From Craterostigma plantagineum (lineage: Eukaryota; Streptophyta; Magnoliopsida; Lamiales; Linderniaceae), in the NCBI GenBank assembly GCA_027422505.1, contig JAPQWV010001384.1, positions 27,987 through 91,986 on the forward strand: DNA of 64,000 nt, written 5' to 3'. Below, piece by piece: positions 1 through 18,967 of this stretch. The notes under the pieces are model-generated. The model was not told the DNA's origin and searched no databases. It saw only the letters and a list, made by a program, of their open reading frames with translations. Within the stretch, counting starts at the first letter, position 1. The number at the start of each line of letters is the position of its first letter. Both the position numbers and the translations under genes were made by a program.

Positions 1-1042
1 GAGAACTTTCCCAAAGCATTAAACTTTGGCTGTGACTTGAATCCTTGATGTTTGTCTTGCGTTGAATATTGAACGTCGATTGATTTGCAAACGCTAAGAT
101 TTTGACAGGTGGCGTGCCGATTTTAATTTTCATGAGATAATACCCTCAACCGTAGGTTAATGTAGAGTTGAAATTTAGGGTTTGAATATATGAAGGAGAA
201 GATGGTGATAGCAAACGTCCGTGATAGAAAAATGTTTACGCACAAACATTAATTGCTCTTACTTTCATAATAGGCTGACATAGGTGGGCAAGAAAAGTAA
301 AACGCTGTTTCACATTACCAGATTTTTGTCTATCCAGGTGTATATTCAATCAATCATTTATGTACTTGCACCACAGCTCTTTCGAGGATGAAACCTAACT
401 CAGAGCCCGTAAGAGAACATCTCAATTCTCAGTAAACATCGATAGTTAAATTTGAGACATTTACCTAGAAATGGCTTGACCTAAACACTTAGTCAAAGCC
501 TTTTGGGGAGTCAATTCTAGTAATTGTTGTTGAGATCGAATCAATCCGAAAAACCAACGTACAAATTGAGGAGTAAAATGATAACGTGCAAACTAAAATA
601 AGTTATAAATAGAAGGATAATATTGCAACTAAATATTCCAAAATTGTCAGGTATGAGCCGCCCTCTCAATTAATAAAATAGAATACATTGAAGGCGTAAC
701 GCAATTTTCTCAAATCTTAAAGATCTCAAAACACACAAAAAAATTAACATTTATCGCCGGTCAATCACCACCTCACATAGTTAATGGTCGCCTCAGATTT
801 CGTGTAAGACTGAAGGGAAAAGATATCAAAGTAGAAAAAAATAAATTAAATTAATATATTAGCCAAAGTCAACGATCTCCCTGATATAGATTTTCTATCA
901 AGTCATTTAATAGCACATCCTCCCTAATAAGTATTACACCAATTACGCAGAAGAGTGTATGTATATATAAACAAGGCAATCCTCAACCATCTAAGCTCAT
1001 TTTGAGTTACAACCATCATCATCTATCTAATCTCTACCCAAC
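1..1042. other. Intergenic DNA upstream of CKX
   Basis: AT-rich sequence with no coding region that I can support on either strand. The distal part carries no recognisable element. The last 100 bases hold the core promoter and 5' leader of the cytokinin dehydrogenase gene. Confidence 0.6.
961..970 (+). promoter_or_regulatory. Probable TATA box of CKX
   Basis: The string TATATATAAA lies about 75 bases upstream of the CKX start codon, a usual distance for a plant core promoter with a short leader. Position and match are the only evidence. Confidence 0.45.
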
Positions 1043-3053
<2,011 letters not shown>

Positions 3054-3851
3054 TTTATTTATGTTATCACCAAAATAGAGCGAAAGAAGAAACAAAGAAA
3101 ATAATTTTTGGTGCAAATCTTTATTATATAGACATAGTTCGAATGCCTTGATTAATCTTCTCCAATTGTGGCGAGTCCCTGTTCATTTTTTCCCATGAAT
3201 ATTTCATTTACGATGTTATTTAATTTATCACTGCAAAAAACTTCTAAAATTTTCTGATCTATGTGAGAAACCCAACTAAGAGTTCAAAAATATTTGGTAA
3301 GACTATATTTATCGGCAACCGGTCGTGTGTAAATAAATAGAGAAATGAGAAAAAAAAAAAAAATAAAAGAATCCCACAACCTCCCACAACCCCAACTCGG
3401 TTGGTGGACCAACCTGGCTCACGTGCACAGTTTCGATAAACTGTTCTGTATGCTTTTTATTGATTTTTATGATACATCAATTATCTGTTAAAATTTTATT
3501 TTTATTTTTTTACCAAATATATGATTTGTCTTTCTCTACAAATAGTACGGGTTGTGTTGGATTGTTGATAAAGTTGCAAACTATTTAGGTTGGGTAGGGG
3601 TGTAGGTTGTGGATGTGAATGAGAGAGAAATTAATTTTTTATTATCATGACCGGTTGTGAAGGTCATGGATCCGGTTGTGAAGGTCATGGATAACTATAG
3701 TCTAAATCTCTCGGAGATGCAAAGACAAGAGAGCCTAAGATGTACATTCTGAACGAAATCTAAAGTTTCATTACTCCATAATTTGATGAAATTTGTAGGC
3801 AAAGGGTCAGTAAAGCAGACACAGCAACTAACATAATATTCGAATTTTTAC
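3054..3851. other. Convergent 3' intergenic region between CKX and DGAT1
   Basis: The two genes converge here. The region is AT-rich and contains the 3' ends of both transcripts and one short tandem repeat. No further gene is seen. Confidence 0.6.
3651..3692. repeat. 21-bp perfect tandem duplication
   Basis: The unit CCGGTTGTGAAGGTCATGGA plus T is present twice in direct succession. It lies about 160 bases beyond the DGAT1 stop codon and is probably a simple slippage duplication. Confidence 0.85.
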
Positions 3852-6199
3852 TTATCTTGCCGTGGCTTTTCGATTCATCAAGTCGTGGTAGTATAGTAGC
3901 ACGCACATAGGCTGACCGACGATGCTGAAGAAACACCAAAACATCATATTTCCCACCTGTGACCAAATAAAAATGTACGTCAATGTCGAGCTGCTATGAA
4001 GAACTCGAAGCTACATAGATTCGTAGAGTAAGAAGGCTTTACCATCGAATTCTTGAACTTGTTCTGCAAATAATTGGTCACGACCACGAGAGGAATCTGT
4101 TCGAAAGAGGAACAACGGTAAAAAAAATGGTGGTTTTTAGGTCATAATTAGCAAGTACGTGCAACATAACGGGAATTCTTCAGACCTGAAGCATGATACC
4201 ACTGAATGCCCAAAACTTGAAGATTTTGCAAGGGACGGCGATGCACAGCTGTCGAAATATGATTCGTGAACAGTGGGAGCTACTTCAGAACGAGAAATTC
4301 CCCAAAGGTTCGTATGGTAACGAGGGGAAGAATAAATTCATACCTCATGGAAAGCAGCAGAGACGAGGAAGGCGACCAAAACTGCAACTCCCTGCATCAG
4401 AGATTAAGGGACGTTAAGGTAACCATTAAGTTGCTCCACTAATTCATAAGTCGTTCAGATATGGCCTTGGAAAAGCAAATACTCAGTGGCGCATAGATAC
4501 AAAAGTGAGTACCTTGGGTATTCCATTTCGTAAGCATGGAAAGTAGATATGACGTACCATCCACTTATGAACGGGCTGCCATAAAATAGGATGGAATAAA
4601 TGCAATGCAGGCGATGGATAAATACGGGAACATGGACATGCTATAATAAGAAAAAAAAATCTTCTACCAAATGACGACAATGAAATACCAATTGGGTTCG
4701 TGTTGCATAGCGCTTGAGTATGTATGGCTAGTTAAATTTTCAGCGCAGCGGTACAAAGCTGTCTAATATGCTCATATCAAGATAATACCAAGACGAACAA
4801 CAAAGCATCACTGAGCTATCACAGGTGTGAGATCTCGCATTGGATGCAGATGGGAATAACTTTAAAGGTGGGAACAAATTACTGTACTGTAGTATCTAAA
4901 TGTAGCCTACGACAGAAGCTAAGGAACTTTTATGAAATGATCCAGTGTAGTAACACAACGAAGGATATTGGACCAATAAAAATATAAAAAGACCAAACAT
5001 CAAGGGAAAGCCACAAAAGACATCTCAGGTGTGTTGTTCTTTAATCAAACCCAGAATAGCTTAACTTACCATATTCCACATTCTCCAATACTAATATTCC
5101 AGATGCAACATCGGTTTGAATTAATGCATAAGACAGAAGAAGATCAGTAAGTTAAGTAAATTAATTCTGCAATAAAAACAAGAGGAGAAGGTTCTGTGCA
5201 TTTGAAAATTTTAAGTTTACCTCCTCAGCCGTCCTTGCATTCCACCAATCCTTGTAAAACTCGCGGTCACCAAATCTTAGCAGTTCAGCAAGTATGTTTA
5301 GCCTACATCCAAGCATGGTGCACAAGCAGGTTAGAAATGCAATTTTATGAACAAAAAAGTCAAGTGAGAAATAAAATTTCTTTTTCAGCGGACAATTGTA
5401 AGAAGCATGTCCTCTGTCACCATCTGTAACAAAAAGAACAATTATACAAAGAAAGGCGCATGAAATAAATGCATGTGAACATTTCAGAAGCTAACACAAT
5501 GTCAGAAAAGCCAACCTAACAGCATGCATACATCGTCTAAGAAGCTCGAGGAAGAATGAACATACCAGAGGTGGAAGAAACAATAAAACATGCAGAGCCA
5601 CACATATAAATTAGGAACAGAAAGCTTCAACACCCTCTCAATCGCATAAAGGAAGTCCCCTTTCAGAGGATGTTGGGAGTTTTTCACAATTGGGTTAATA
5701 TACTGCGGAACAAAAAAAATGTCAAGACAAATCTCTAAGAGAATTAAGGAAATAACAAAGGTGAAATGATGAACACCTGCTCTATTATAAATCCCATCAA
5801 TCCTGTAAATATGATCAGCTTAATGAGCTGACGTGTCACCCAACCCTTCCGAACATGTGGTGTACGGGGATAGCTTGGCTACATGTAATACGAAACTACT
5901 TAGTCAAGAGACATGTCCTACCAAGACGCTAAATGAAATATAATTAACTCATTTCTATGATGACAATCCACAAGAGGTATATACCTGGTAACACAGGGTA
6001 GGAGCAACCATGAAGTATGCCAGGCTCTTAAAGCTAACATCATAAGAGAAATCCATGTGCCAATAATTGGTCAAAGCTTCCACCTGCAATCATTGAAGCG
6101 GTGCAATGAATAGGAAAAATATAATATAGTTTGCTCTACTACAAATCAGTTTCAGATGCTTCCATTGAGATGCAAAGAGAGTGAATCTTCGAGTGTAAG

Positions 6200-6267
<68 letters not shown>

Positions 6268-9040
6268 CACAGCGTCAGCACGCATGTCGTTTTAGTTTAT
6301 AATAACAAATATAGAAAAGTGGTGTAACTGATCACCGTTGAACATGGAACAGTACACGACATTTTTGCTGAAACATTTCCTATAAAAGTCAGTTTGCGGT
6401 CAACCATCCATAAGAACGGGCTATCTCTATTTGATAAAACAATCACTTCTAGCTAAGCATGAAAAAACAGATAATAGCAAAATGAAGAAAAGATATCATC
6501 TTATTACCTTATCGAGTGATTTTGCAAGTGCTCGCAAATCATAACTCGTATGCGCATAGGACACCAACTTCAACCACACAATACAACTGAAAAGCATTAA
6601 TGCGACACCAGCCAAGACAGCAGCATCACATCTGTTAGATTTTGGAATCAAGAAACATCATCAGGTCTGAAGAAATGGATATATACAATAAAGAAAATTT
6701 CAGATTCAGAATCTCAGACTTCTCATCATTCTCCTGCGAAGAAGATCATGTAACTTATTCTGCGTTTGTTCAACGTACAACTGATTACTCATTAGTTTAA
6801 GTCGATTAAAAGGCAACACGAAAAAAAACATTATAGAAAAGCTTCCATGACGCATCCTCTTCAGCATGAGTTTGTACCAAATTGTTTTTCCTATTAAGGT
6901 AATGTTCTATGGGAAGTCGAAAATAATGAGCTGTACAATAAAAGCATGCAACATACAGCATCGAACAGAAAGAGCAAGGTATGAGCTTAATGACATACCG
7001 AAGGATTACAATAACCGGATACACGAGAACCGTTGAAGTTATTATTATGTGAAGAAGAACAGCAACCTGTAAGCAACGTGAAATGACAATAAACCACATG
7101 CAGATTAATCATAGCTGAGAATCAGAATGTCACATTATTTGGGAACAATAACACAATGAAGCTACCCCTTCTCCTACGGCCAAAATTGATTTTAGAATAT
7201 AACTCTCATGGGTTAAGACGAAATTCCAAAGAGTTACACCTGAGTTTTATATTGTTTAATTGATACATTCAGCTTGGTTATGCCACACGATTGTCACACA
7301 TAATAGGTGTACGTCGAAAATTGGGTATAATAAACTGGCTCATTTTATAAAATAGTAAGGCTGCTTCTACTGAAAATTGGGTATAATAAACTGGCTCATT
7401 TGTCACTCTTCGTAGAGGAAGGATGCTGATATACATCATCTTTTGAGAAGCACAATGAAAATTTAGACAGAAAAAGGAAAAAAAAAAAAACAGAAACCTC
7501 TTGCATACCCATTCAGGGATATAATTTTGCTTCACCAACCGTTCAACAAGGAATGATGCCAGAGGAAAAAGAAGGAGACTCAAGCTGAAAAAAAAAAATC
7601 AAAGCTTTGCAATCAAGCTGCAAGAAATGAAAAGAACTGCGCAAGCCAAGAGACATCAATGAAAATAAGAAGATTACCAACACATGAATACTGGCCAGTC
7701 CCAAAGTGATTTTGGGCTAAACCAAAAGCCTGACTTGATCAGCCATCCATACTGTAAGTTAAGAAAATTGTTATTTTCTGCGTAGAGGCAAGCAGATATC
7801 GTGTGGAGTTGTTTATGACGTAAAAGACGGCCAATATTTTCAATATAGCAGGTTCATAACACGCATCTTTTGGTTCCCCTGATACGGCTGTGGTGCCATG
7901 CTATAGAATAAAAGAACATAAACACAAGCATGCGCACCTTCATCAAATTTTCTATTATAAGTCTGCTATTCACAGCAACAAGCACCACGATGCAGAGGTT
8001 GAAGAGGCCTGCATGGCTCTGTAATAAGCTAACCATCAGTTGTGAATGTACGCATCATATTTAGCAGTGACTGATTAGTGAGTACAAACAAATGACCACA
8101 TATACTAGAACAGCATCTAGTTGAATAGTAGCCACACAACATTTCTAAAACAGCACTTAGCAAAAGCATCAGACCGTGTAGTATGAAGAAACGAAGAACT
8201 AATAGAGATATAGAAAAACCTCAGTGACCTGAAAGAAACCTGTGTACATGATCAATAAATCCTGCCACTAAAAAGCACTTGGGCATGTGTCAATAGTAAA
8301 GGACGTTGGGTGCCAAAAAATTCCGACAATATGACGACTAGAAAGACATAGAACTAAAATAACAAAGAGCATGTCGAATGCCAGTACCATTGATATTGTG
8401 AACCTCTGTCGGGTATTAATGTCTTGCCTTTCAGGAGCTAACGAACAATTCAATCAAACATAAGCTTATCTCATTCATCTTTGAACTCACATCCATTGAC
8501 ACAGAAAAGCGCATTCAGACGAATAATTCAAATGCAACATCCCCGATCAAACTACGCACATTTGTCCGTTCAAATCAAGAACAGTTTGTTATCACCAGAA
8601 TGGTCACTGTAACAAACAGCATAATTCGAACTCTCTCTTATCTTCCCATGAATACCAAATGAAAGTCTAAGTAAACATTCATAACAAATTCAATCAAATT
8701 GATAATTACGCATACGCATTGATATGAAAGGAGAGACAAGTACCTGTTTGAAGATAGCATCCGAGCTGAGAGGACTCTCTTTGCATCTCCTATGAGCTGG
8801 CGCGGACGGCCTGTACACGAATTTCACGGAGGACCCATCCCCTCCTTCACTCGCCGTCGTATTCCGGCGCTCCTCCCGTTCCGGCGCTCCGCCGCCGTCC
8901 CTATCTCGATTCTCATCGACATCGTCCTCGAGAGATCGCGTCCTATCCCTTCGCCGGAGCGTCTGATGTCCGCCGCCGTCGTTGTTGTCTCCGCTTGACG
9001 ACGCCGCGTCTAAGCTCTCCGGCGAGTCCAAAATCGCCAT
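3852..9040 (-). CDS. DGAT1: Diacylglycerol O-acyltransferase 1 (MBOAT family)
   Basis: Transfers an acyl group from acyl-CoA to diacylglycerol, the final step of triacylglycerol synthesis in the ER membrane. Sixteen exons join in frame into 497 residues: 8744-9040, 7938-8018, 7678-7751, 7509-7584, 6999-7066, 6508-6631, 5985-6083, 5777-5878, 5566-5702, 5221-5302, 5070-5090, 4513-4575, 4344-4391, 4186-4248, 4043-4096, 3852-3956. The N-terminus (MAILDS) is acidic, Arg-rich and hydrophilic, then [10 protein letters not shown] and [12 protein letters not shown], known DGAT1 signatures. Multiple membrane segments follow, with FYKDWWN and the MBOAT active-site His near residue 423 in SAAFHEL. The C-terminus YYHDLMNRK matches the family. 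The 16-exon pattern, including a 21-base exon 11 (YWRMWNM), is that of Arabidopsis DGAT1 by memory. The gene is intact and diverges from the NDR kinase gene. Confidence 0.97.
6202..6263. repeat. Compound (TA)n(GA)n microsatellite in a DGAT1 intron
   Basis: About 17 TA units run directly into about 14 GA units, within the intron between the sixth and seventh DGAT1 exons. Likely length-polymorphic. Confidence 0.95.
7316..7401. repeat. Short direct duplication in a DGAT1 intron
   Basis: A 30-base segment reading GAAAATTGGGTATAATAAAC and onward to CATTT occurs at 7316-7346 and again at 7372-7401, 56 bases apart. It lies in the intron between exons 4 and 5 and does not touch coding sequence. Confidence 0.85.
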
Positions 9041-10444
9041 CTCTACTGATTAATTATCACCTCACCACAACTAATCACTTCAATCCTCTTCGAAAACAAC
9101 ACGATATTCGGAGTAGCAACGCTTAGGAAAAAGGTCCTTTCTTCGAGAAGATGCCATATGAATAGGCGAGTGACGTCATGAAAAGGTAGGTAGGATTTAG
9201 GCGGTCTGTCATTCCATGATTGATCAAAGAAAAAGCTATGAACACGCGCGTGTGCGTCACGTTTGACTCGAGGAAGAATCGTTGAAATAAATCTCATGTT
9301 ATATCTATTTTAAAAATCCGTTGACCATAATATATGGTCCCCCTTGGCCCTCTTCTTTGGGTGTTTCATTTGATCTAAATAATGTGCTCTGCTTCATTAT
9401 TCATTAATGTGGAAAGTATTTATTGGAGGTAATAAATGCAATCAAATATCTTTAGGTATATTGCCGAAAGTAATTGACCCGATTTTATTAAGTTTGAAAG
9501 AGATTTGAGATATATAGAAAAAAAGAGATCAAAAAGACAAGTCAAAGGTTACGTACAAATTATAATAGCAATCTATTCTATTTTGTTTCAAAGATTTAAA
9601 TGTCGATTTTTCTATCCATTTGTGTACAATACATAAATTATCAATCTATTTTATCATCATAATATAAATACTTCTCCGTTTAAAAATAATATAAAAAAAT
9701 AATAGTATTTATATATAATTTGTCTTCTATTTATATACTTCATAATTAAATATACATAATAATATATTAAAAATATAGTGTACTAGTAATATCTTTTTTA
9801 ATTATTTAAATATGTAAAGTGGTGTAATTTATCAATTTAATTGGGTAGTTTTAATTTATTATTTGCAAAAATTACATTTATATATATTAAATTTTTAAAT
9901 GTAAAATATACATTTAAATTTTATTGTACTAATTTTATAATAATACCACTTAACTGTCCACCAATTATAAAAATAAATTAGATAGATAGAGCAATTAACG
10001 GTCACCAATGATAAATCAAGAGAAATCAACGGTCTCCAACGATATGTCTCCAGAAAAACATAGCATTGGCTTTTAATTTTTTCATATGCTATTTGATTTA
10101 TCTAAATACTTACGTAATTTCTTATAATTGAAGCCTACATGAGATGTCATAAAGCGAGAAAAGTAACGTTTTTTTAGCGCTCTCTCTCTCTCTCTCTCTC
10201 GACGTGGCATCTGAAATGACGCTGTCACTGCCACGTGTACCGCTACCGATTGTACAAATTTAATGTTCTTTCTTATATGGTCATTTCCTTCCAAAAAACG
10301 TGTGCTGAATAATTTCGAAGTTGGGTTTCCTCGCGCGTCGTCGTCCTCGTCTTTCGTCTGCAGATTTTCGCCTCGAAGCGCTTTTTCACGCACAACACAC
10401 GCTGAATCGCGCCTTCGAAGCACGCAAAGCTAAATCAAAGCAAT
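9041..10444. promoter_or_regulatory. Divergent promoter region between DGAT1 and the NDR kinase gene
   Basis: The start codons of the two genes are 1.4 kb apart and point away from each other. The centre (about 9480-10000) is very AT-rich. Near the kinase gene there is a CT dinucleotide run at about 10182-10200 and a CCACGTGT G-box at about 10231-10238. No coding sequence is supported. Confidence 0.6.
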
Positions 10445-13745
<3,301 letters not shown>

Positions 13746-14528
13746 ATGGCTCGGTGAGTTCTAAGTTCTAACCTTGTTTTGTTTGTACTTTGTTTTTCCC
13801 GCCTGTTTATGATTTGTCCTGGGAAATCCTGTTTGTTGTAGAGGAGCTTTCCCTGTTCTTTTTTTCCCCTTTATTCTTTTAGTCCTAGTTCAAAAGATAG
13901 GACTTCATTTTCCTAATAAAAAAGCAGGTGTGTCGATATTTTATTACATAATATAATACTGAATAAACTTACGTATCATTTCCTTATCGTTGATAGTCTT
14001 TGATTGATTGATTATATTTCTTTGAATCACAAAGCATACATACAAACACACTAGGATGGTGTCGCGAATTAGCTCAGCTCATTTTCTACTAGACTCGAAT
14101 TTAGCTCTTTTTTTTTTTTTTTTTTTCAAAGGAAAAATTAAAACATAACGTTTAAAAAAAACCCTTCATGAGACGCCTCTTGACCTTTTTCTATAATCAC
14201 TCACGGCGAAATTCGAACTCACAGTTTATAAGCTTGAACCGGCAAACAACTAAAAAATGTACGGCTACATACATAATTACCAAACTAAAAATTCAAGAAC
14301 AGTGTTTGAAATCACATAAAAAAAAAAAAGCTCTTCATCACTGCAAAAGCAAAATCAAGGGGAAAAAAGACCAAACTGTTTGAATTCTACCAATCCATCA
14401 ATAAATCTCAAGAACAGAACCCATTACACAGAATAAATATTGGAAAAAAAAAAAAACCCTCTTCCTCCCACCATCCAATCCAACCAAAAAGAGTATACAC
14501 TATCAAATATTCAAATCCCAAATCCCAA
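13746..14528. other. Convergent 3' intergenic region between NDR kinase and PDAT1
   Basis: AT-rich DNA with several A and T runs, presumably the two 3' untranslated regions. No other feature is seen. Confidence 0.6.
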
Positions 14529-17500
14529 CTATAGCCTCACCTTAACCCTCTCAGACCACTTGAATATATCAGAGTACACCTGATCCCCGCCGATCTCCTC
14601 CCCGTCCGCGCCCGCGGCGACCCTAATTACGTCCTCGATGAGCGCAAAATTCCCCAAAATGTCGACGTGGGCCCCGCTCTGCGTCCCCCGTCCCTCCAAG
14701 AGGTTCGAGGGCGGGGCGTGGCTGTACTCCCTTACGAAGGTTCGACTCCCCGAGGGGTTGAAGCGGGTCCCGCCCCTCCATCCCTTCGCGCACATGTATC
14801 CCGCGCTCAGCACGGGGACGGTCTCGTCCCCGTCGACGAGGTAGACGCCTCCCTTCAGGCACGGGCCGTGGTCCCCGCCCTCGGCCGACGTGTCGATCTG
14901 AAAGGGTATGAAGCAGTCGGCCAGCGGGCTGAACTTGTAGACGTAGGCTCGCTCCGTGGGGATGCCCACGCCGTACATGGAGTATATCTCCATCTCGGGT
15001 GCGTTCGGTAGCCTGCATATAGTAATTTTTGCGTAAAGATTATTACCTTCGTTTTTCCTTTTTTTTTCATTTTTAACTGAAAACGGGGGGTAATTTGAAT
15101 TTTTGCTGATATAGCAATTTTGCTTTGCGAAACCGTTCTTTACTATATACTCGTGTGGGAAGTAGGATTTTCGGCACGTTGTCCAAAATTTGAATTTTTG
15201 ATGACGTCCCGAAAATCTGCTGCTGGCAATTTTACCTTTATCAACTTTTTCATACTCTGCAATCGACGACGTTTCCGTATTTTTTGTGGGGTGGCGAGGC
15301 AATCGAACCCTCGATAGAATTTAGACGCGGGTTTCGATTGCCACGTTGCACAAAAAAAGCCGGAGATTGCGGCGGTGTAATCAATTGCTGAGACTCGAAA
15401 AGTTAACGAAAGGTAACTCCCGAAATCTTTAGCTCTATGAATACGCCGAATTTCACGTATGATCTGGCAATTAACCTCTGTACCTTCGCGTGAGTGGAAA
15501 AGGCGAAGGAAAACGAAGCAAGGATACGTTACACTTCAAGTGCCATACCACTGTATTATGGTTCCTTTTCTTTTCCACATCGGAATCTTTATACCAAACA
15601 GAGCCTTAAAAATATGCAGAAATCGCAAATGAGATGATGAGAAACTTACTTGGTTTCGAGGGGATTCGACCAGTATTTGTAGTGATCGTACTTCTCGTCG
15701 TCGAGATCGTCGGCGACCCCGTAAGAGAAGTGTGAATCGCCTCGCTTCATCATCTTCGGCGCGACGAAGTGTAGCAAATCCAAGATCGAATCGGTCGTAT
15801 AGACTTTGTAGTCGGCAACCGCTTTGACCCCTCCAATGCCCATATCGTGATACTCTGTCCACACGTCTCGGCAAGTCATGTTCGCGACGCTATTTCCCTT
15901 TACCGCCCCCTTTTTTCCAAAAAAAATATATCAACAAATCGCAAGAAATCGCAGAACGTTCGAAATAAAAAAAAAAAAAAAAAACTTTACCCTGAAATCG
16001 ACCCTGTCTATGTCCGACGAATGCAGTTCGGCAACTTCCTTCCCAAATGCCAGCATTCTTCCATACTTCACGCGAATAGGATCAGAATTCCCCGTCGTTT
16101 TATTACCATTATTACCTTCTGAGGTGTGCCCATGGCCATTCTTCTTCTTACACTCGTGGCCTTCCTCGGGGGACCAATCGAGCCCGCCCCAGACGCTGTC
16201 TCCTCCCTTTGGTATCATCGACATCGTCGAGTCCCAAGTACGAGTCATTCGCATCACGTGCTGCAATGTCTGAAATCCAAACACGTCCCTATCCAAAACA
16301 CCCGGCGCTATCGCCCTGCGTAATGAAAAAAAAAAAAAAGCTTGCTGAATTCACATCAAATCCAAGTGACTAATGTCAAGAAATTAAGGCAATCAGAGAT
16401 ATGGTCGACGAATTTGGGAACCTGGCTATGGCTATGTCCTTGGCTTCGGCGGAGAATAGGCCAGTGACAGCTTTAGGAACACCTAGGAAGGGCCCGCCGA
16501 TGTTCATTATGGCCTTTATGTGCTTGGCGCACCAGTTTGGCCCGCCGCCGCCGCCCATCGGGGCGGGCGCCTCGACCCACTTCATAAAATGCAAGAAATA
16601 AAGTGCGCCCATCGAATGCGGCACGACCACCACTTTCTTCCCGCCGCTCGTGTTGAACATGAGCTCTATGTTACTCTTTAACCTGCTGAGTGTCTGGTCT
16701 CTGACCTAAATGTCGATCAATTTCATCGATACAAACAAATCATTTTTGGGATAAATCTGCTGGCCCTGCCACAATAATCTCATTTTCTGCATATGCTACA
16801 TTGTTTGTTGAATTAAAGAACACACACACCTCAGTATTCTGAAATGAGAGCCTCCAATCGTAAGCTGCCATGTACATGTTTTTGTCCTCGTAGCCGATAC
16901 GCGCCAAGTTGGCGATCAGAACCGCCCACACGAAATAGCCCGGGGCGAAATAATCAGCTGCTACGAGCCCCGAAACTGGCCTGATCTTTATCCCAGGAGG
17001 ATCCAGCCCAGTTTCATTGTTCAGGGACATGTGTTCAACCCAGCACAATGGTCTACAGAAGAGCAATTATCATTAGACGAATCATGAAATACGAGCAAGT
17101 CAGAACAATATACAATGCCCAAATGAAAATCTCGCTGGTGATGTTAAAGAAGATTGAGAAATCAACAACGAAACCACGCACAGAAACACACAGTATTTAC
17201 AACAATAGCACAGCCTTTCAGTACAGTACCTCTTATACACCTCGCCGAAGGTACCGCCCCACAGCCTCTTCCTAAACAGACCTTCGGCGCAAGCATGCCC
17301 TTCCCACAGCTCGAGCCCGCCGGTCACTATCCCGGGCACGAAAACCACTGGGTGCTTCGCCCTTAATCCTTCCTTGGCAAGCTTCACGCCGGGCGGGTCA
17401 GGCAAAGGGCCGGTGAGCGCCTCCGTCACGTACTGTGGAAACGATGATGGCATTGCGTTGTACAGAAACAAGAGAAACCACCACATCGAGCAAACGCAGC

Positions 17501-17699
17501 CGATGAACCAGCAACAGCTGTCGACGCACCTCCATCTGCGCCTCCTCAGTTTCTCGATAACGACGCCGCCGCCGGACGATTTCGCGTCGGCGTCGGATTT
17601 AGCTGGATTCTGACTGTCTTCGCCTGGTCTGTTCTCCCTCTGATCCTCCGATTCCGAGCCCTGAGGCTTTTTGGGTTTCCTACGCCTCAAAGCAGTCAT
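14529..17699 (-). CDS. PDAT1: Phospholipid:diacylglycerol acyltransferase 1 (LCAT-like)
   Basis: Transfers the sn-2 acyl group of a phospholipid to diacylglycerol, making triacylglycerol and lysophospholipid without acyl-CoA, in the ER membrane. Six exons join in frame to 681 residues: 17230-17699, 16830-17052, 16422-16705, 15991-16315, 15650-15909, 14529-15012. A basic cytosolic N-terminus is followed by one membrane segment (about residues 62-82, containing WFLLFLYNAM), then the LCAT-like lumenal domain. The nucleophile Ser is near residue 263 in VVPHSMGALY, the acid is in DGDETVPVLSAGYMCAKGW (about 581-583), and the His is near 636 in GAHVDILGN. LEGRGTQSG and the C-terminal WSERVKVRL are typical of plant PDAT1. 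No frameshift is seen. It shares strand and end product with DGAT1, 5.5 kb away. Confidence 0.97.
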
Positions 17700-18967
17700 C
17701 TCTTTCCGCTCTTCACAACGCGCAATTTATCCGTATAATCAACGGCTGTGTGATGTCCAACAATCTCAGCTCGATTGCCAAGATATTATTCCTCACAATG
17801 GATCCATAAGTTAAACTTCTTCAAGGATAAGAATTTATCTCAAACAGATGACTAACGAATATGATATCAATAAACCAATGCAAAATCAAGTCTCTTAGTT
17901 CGGCGAAAGGATTCAACAGCGCGTGATTTCATAAGAGAGTTCGCCAGCAGAAAAATCAGCGAAGACGATCTATCGATTGGATCACGAAGGCAGCGAGTGA
18001 CATTTATGGAGGCTCGTGCTCAGCTGCATTGAAGAGTTGTACATTTAGATCTTCGGTGGAAAAAGAGGTTAAAAAGTGATTGTGAAAAGGTACAACTCGT
18101 TATTTTGAGGCTAAATGTGACGGTGGTGGCCTGGGAGGTACACGTGGGCTCTGTTCTGCTAATTGAGATACGTGTCTAAAAGAATATTTTAATAAAATCT
18201 CAAATTGCACCCATTTTCTTAATTTTCGTTCGATATTCGTCCAAGCGTATACAAAAATATTTCGAAAAAGGCCAAAAAGCTAAAGTCGATAGTTTCGAGG
18301 GGCTTCTTGATAGTGGAATCTTTTGATGGCAGGGTAAAAAAGACCTTTTGTTTTCATTCTTGATTCTTTAAAGTTGCTGGAATTTGCACGGCTTTTGCGA
18401 GCCAATTAGATTTTTCATTATAGGTTACTAATTATTGAAGAAATTATATACAAAAAAAGCGACATTATTTAATGCTATATCGCTTCATTCGTCGGATAAT
18501 GCTTTTGAAAATGATTGATAAGCCATGTTCATTAATGTGAAAGTGGGTTCCATGTCCTCGACTATATCTAGTATAATAAACAAAATGTGTTTGTTGTGTT
18601 TATAAACGTCCCACTTGGCCTTCTTGCTCATATAATTATTTATTCACGCAAGTCATATACTCCTATTTAACTTTTTATTGGAAATTGCATTCTATTTCTT
18701 TACTAAGTATTATTCAAAGGAAGTGAATTAATTAGGGCCAAGATTTGTAAATGTCGGCCCAAATAAAACTTGCTACGGCCCATTTATCAACTCCGTCACC
18801 TGAACTGAAAGTGAACGATGATTGGAAAAGGAATATCATCCGAAATGAGGTTATTCATATTCTATGAAGTAAAAAGTTGTGAGTTTTTGGTGTAATTTCG
18901 TCGCAGATAGAAAGTCTCCTCGCCGGAATTTTTTGGCTGAAGTTTAAGATTCGATCCGTCGATCGTC
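17700..18967. promoter_or_regulatory. Divergent promoter region between PDAT1 and VPS2
   Basis: PDAT1 starts at 17699 on the minus strand and VPS2 at 18968 on the plus strand. The region holds a G-box-like ACACGTGG at about 18139-18146 and otherwise AT-rich sequence. No extra gene is supported. Confidence 0.55.

Noticed and set aside
4193..4417. Plus-strand open frame over DGAT1 exons
   Set aside because: It crosses two DGAT1 exons and an intron on the opposite strand and has no support of its own.
14623..15018. Long overlapping open frames on both strands over the PDAT1 last exon
   Set aside because: They are GC-rich shadows of the PDAT1 frame, with Arg/Pro/Gly-rich text and no family resemblance.
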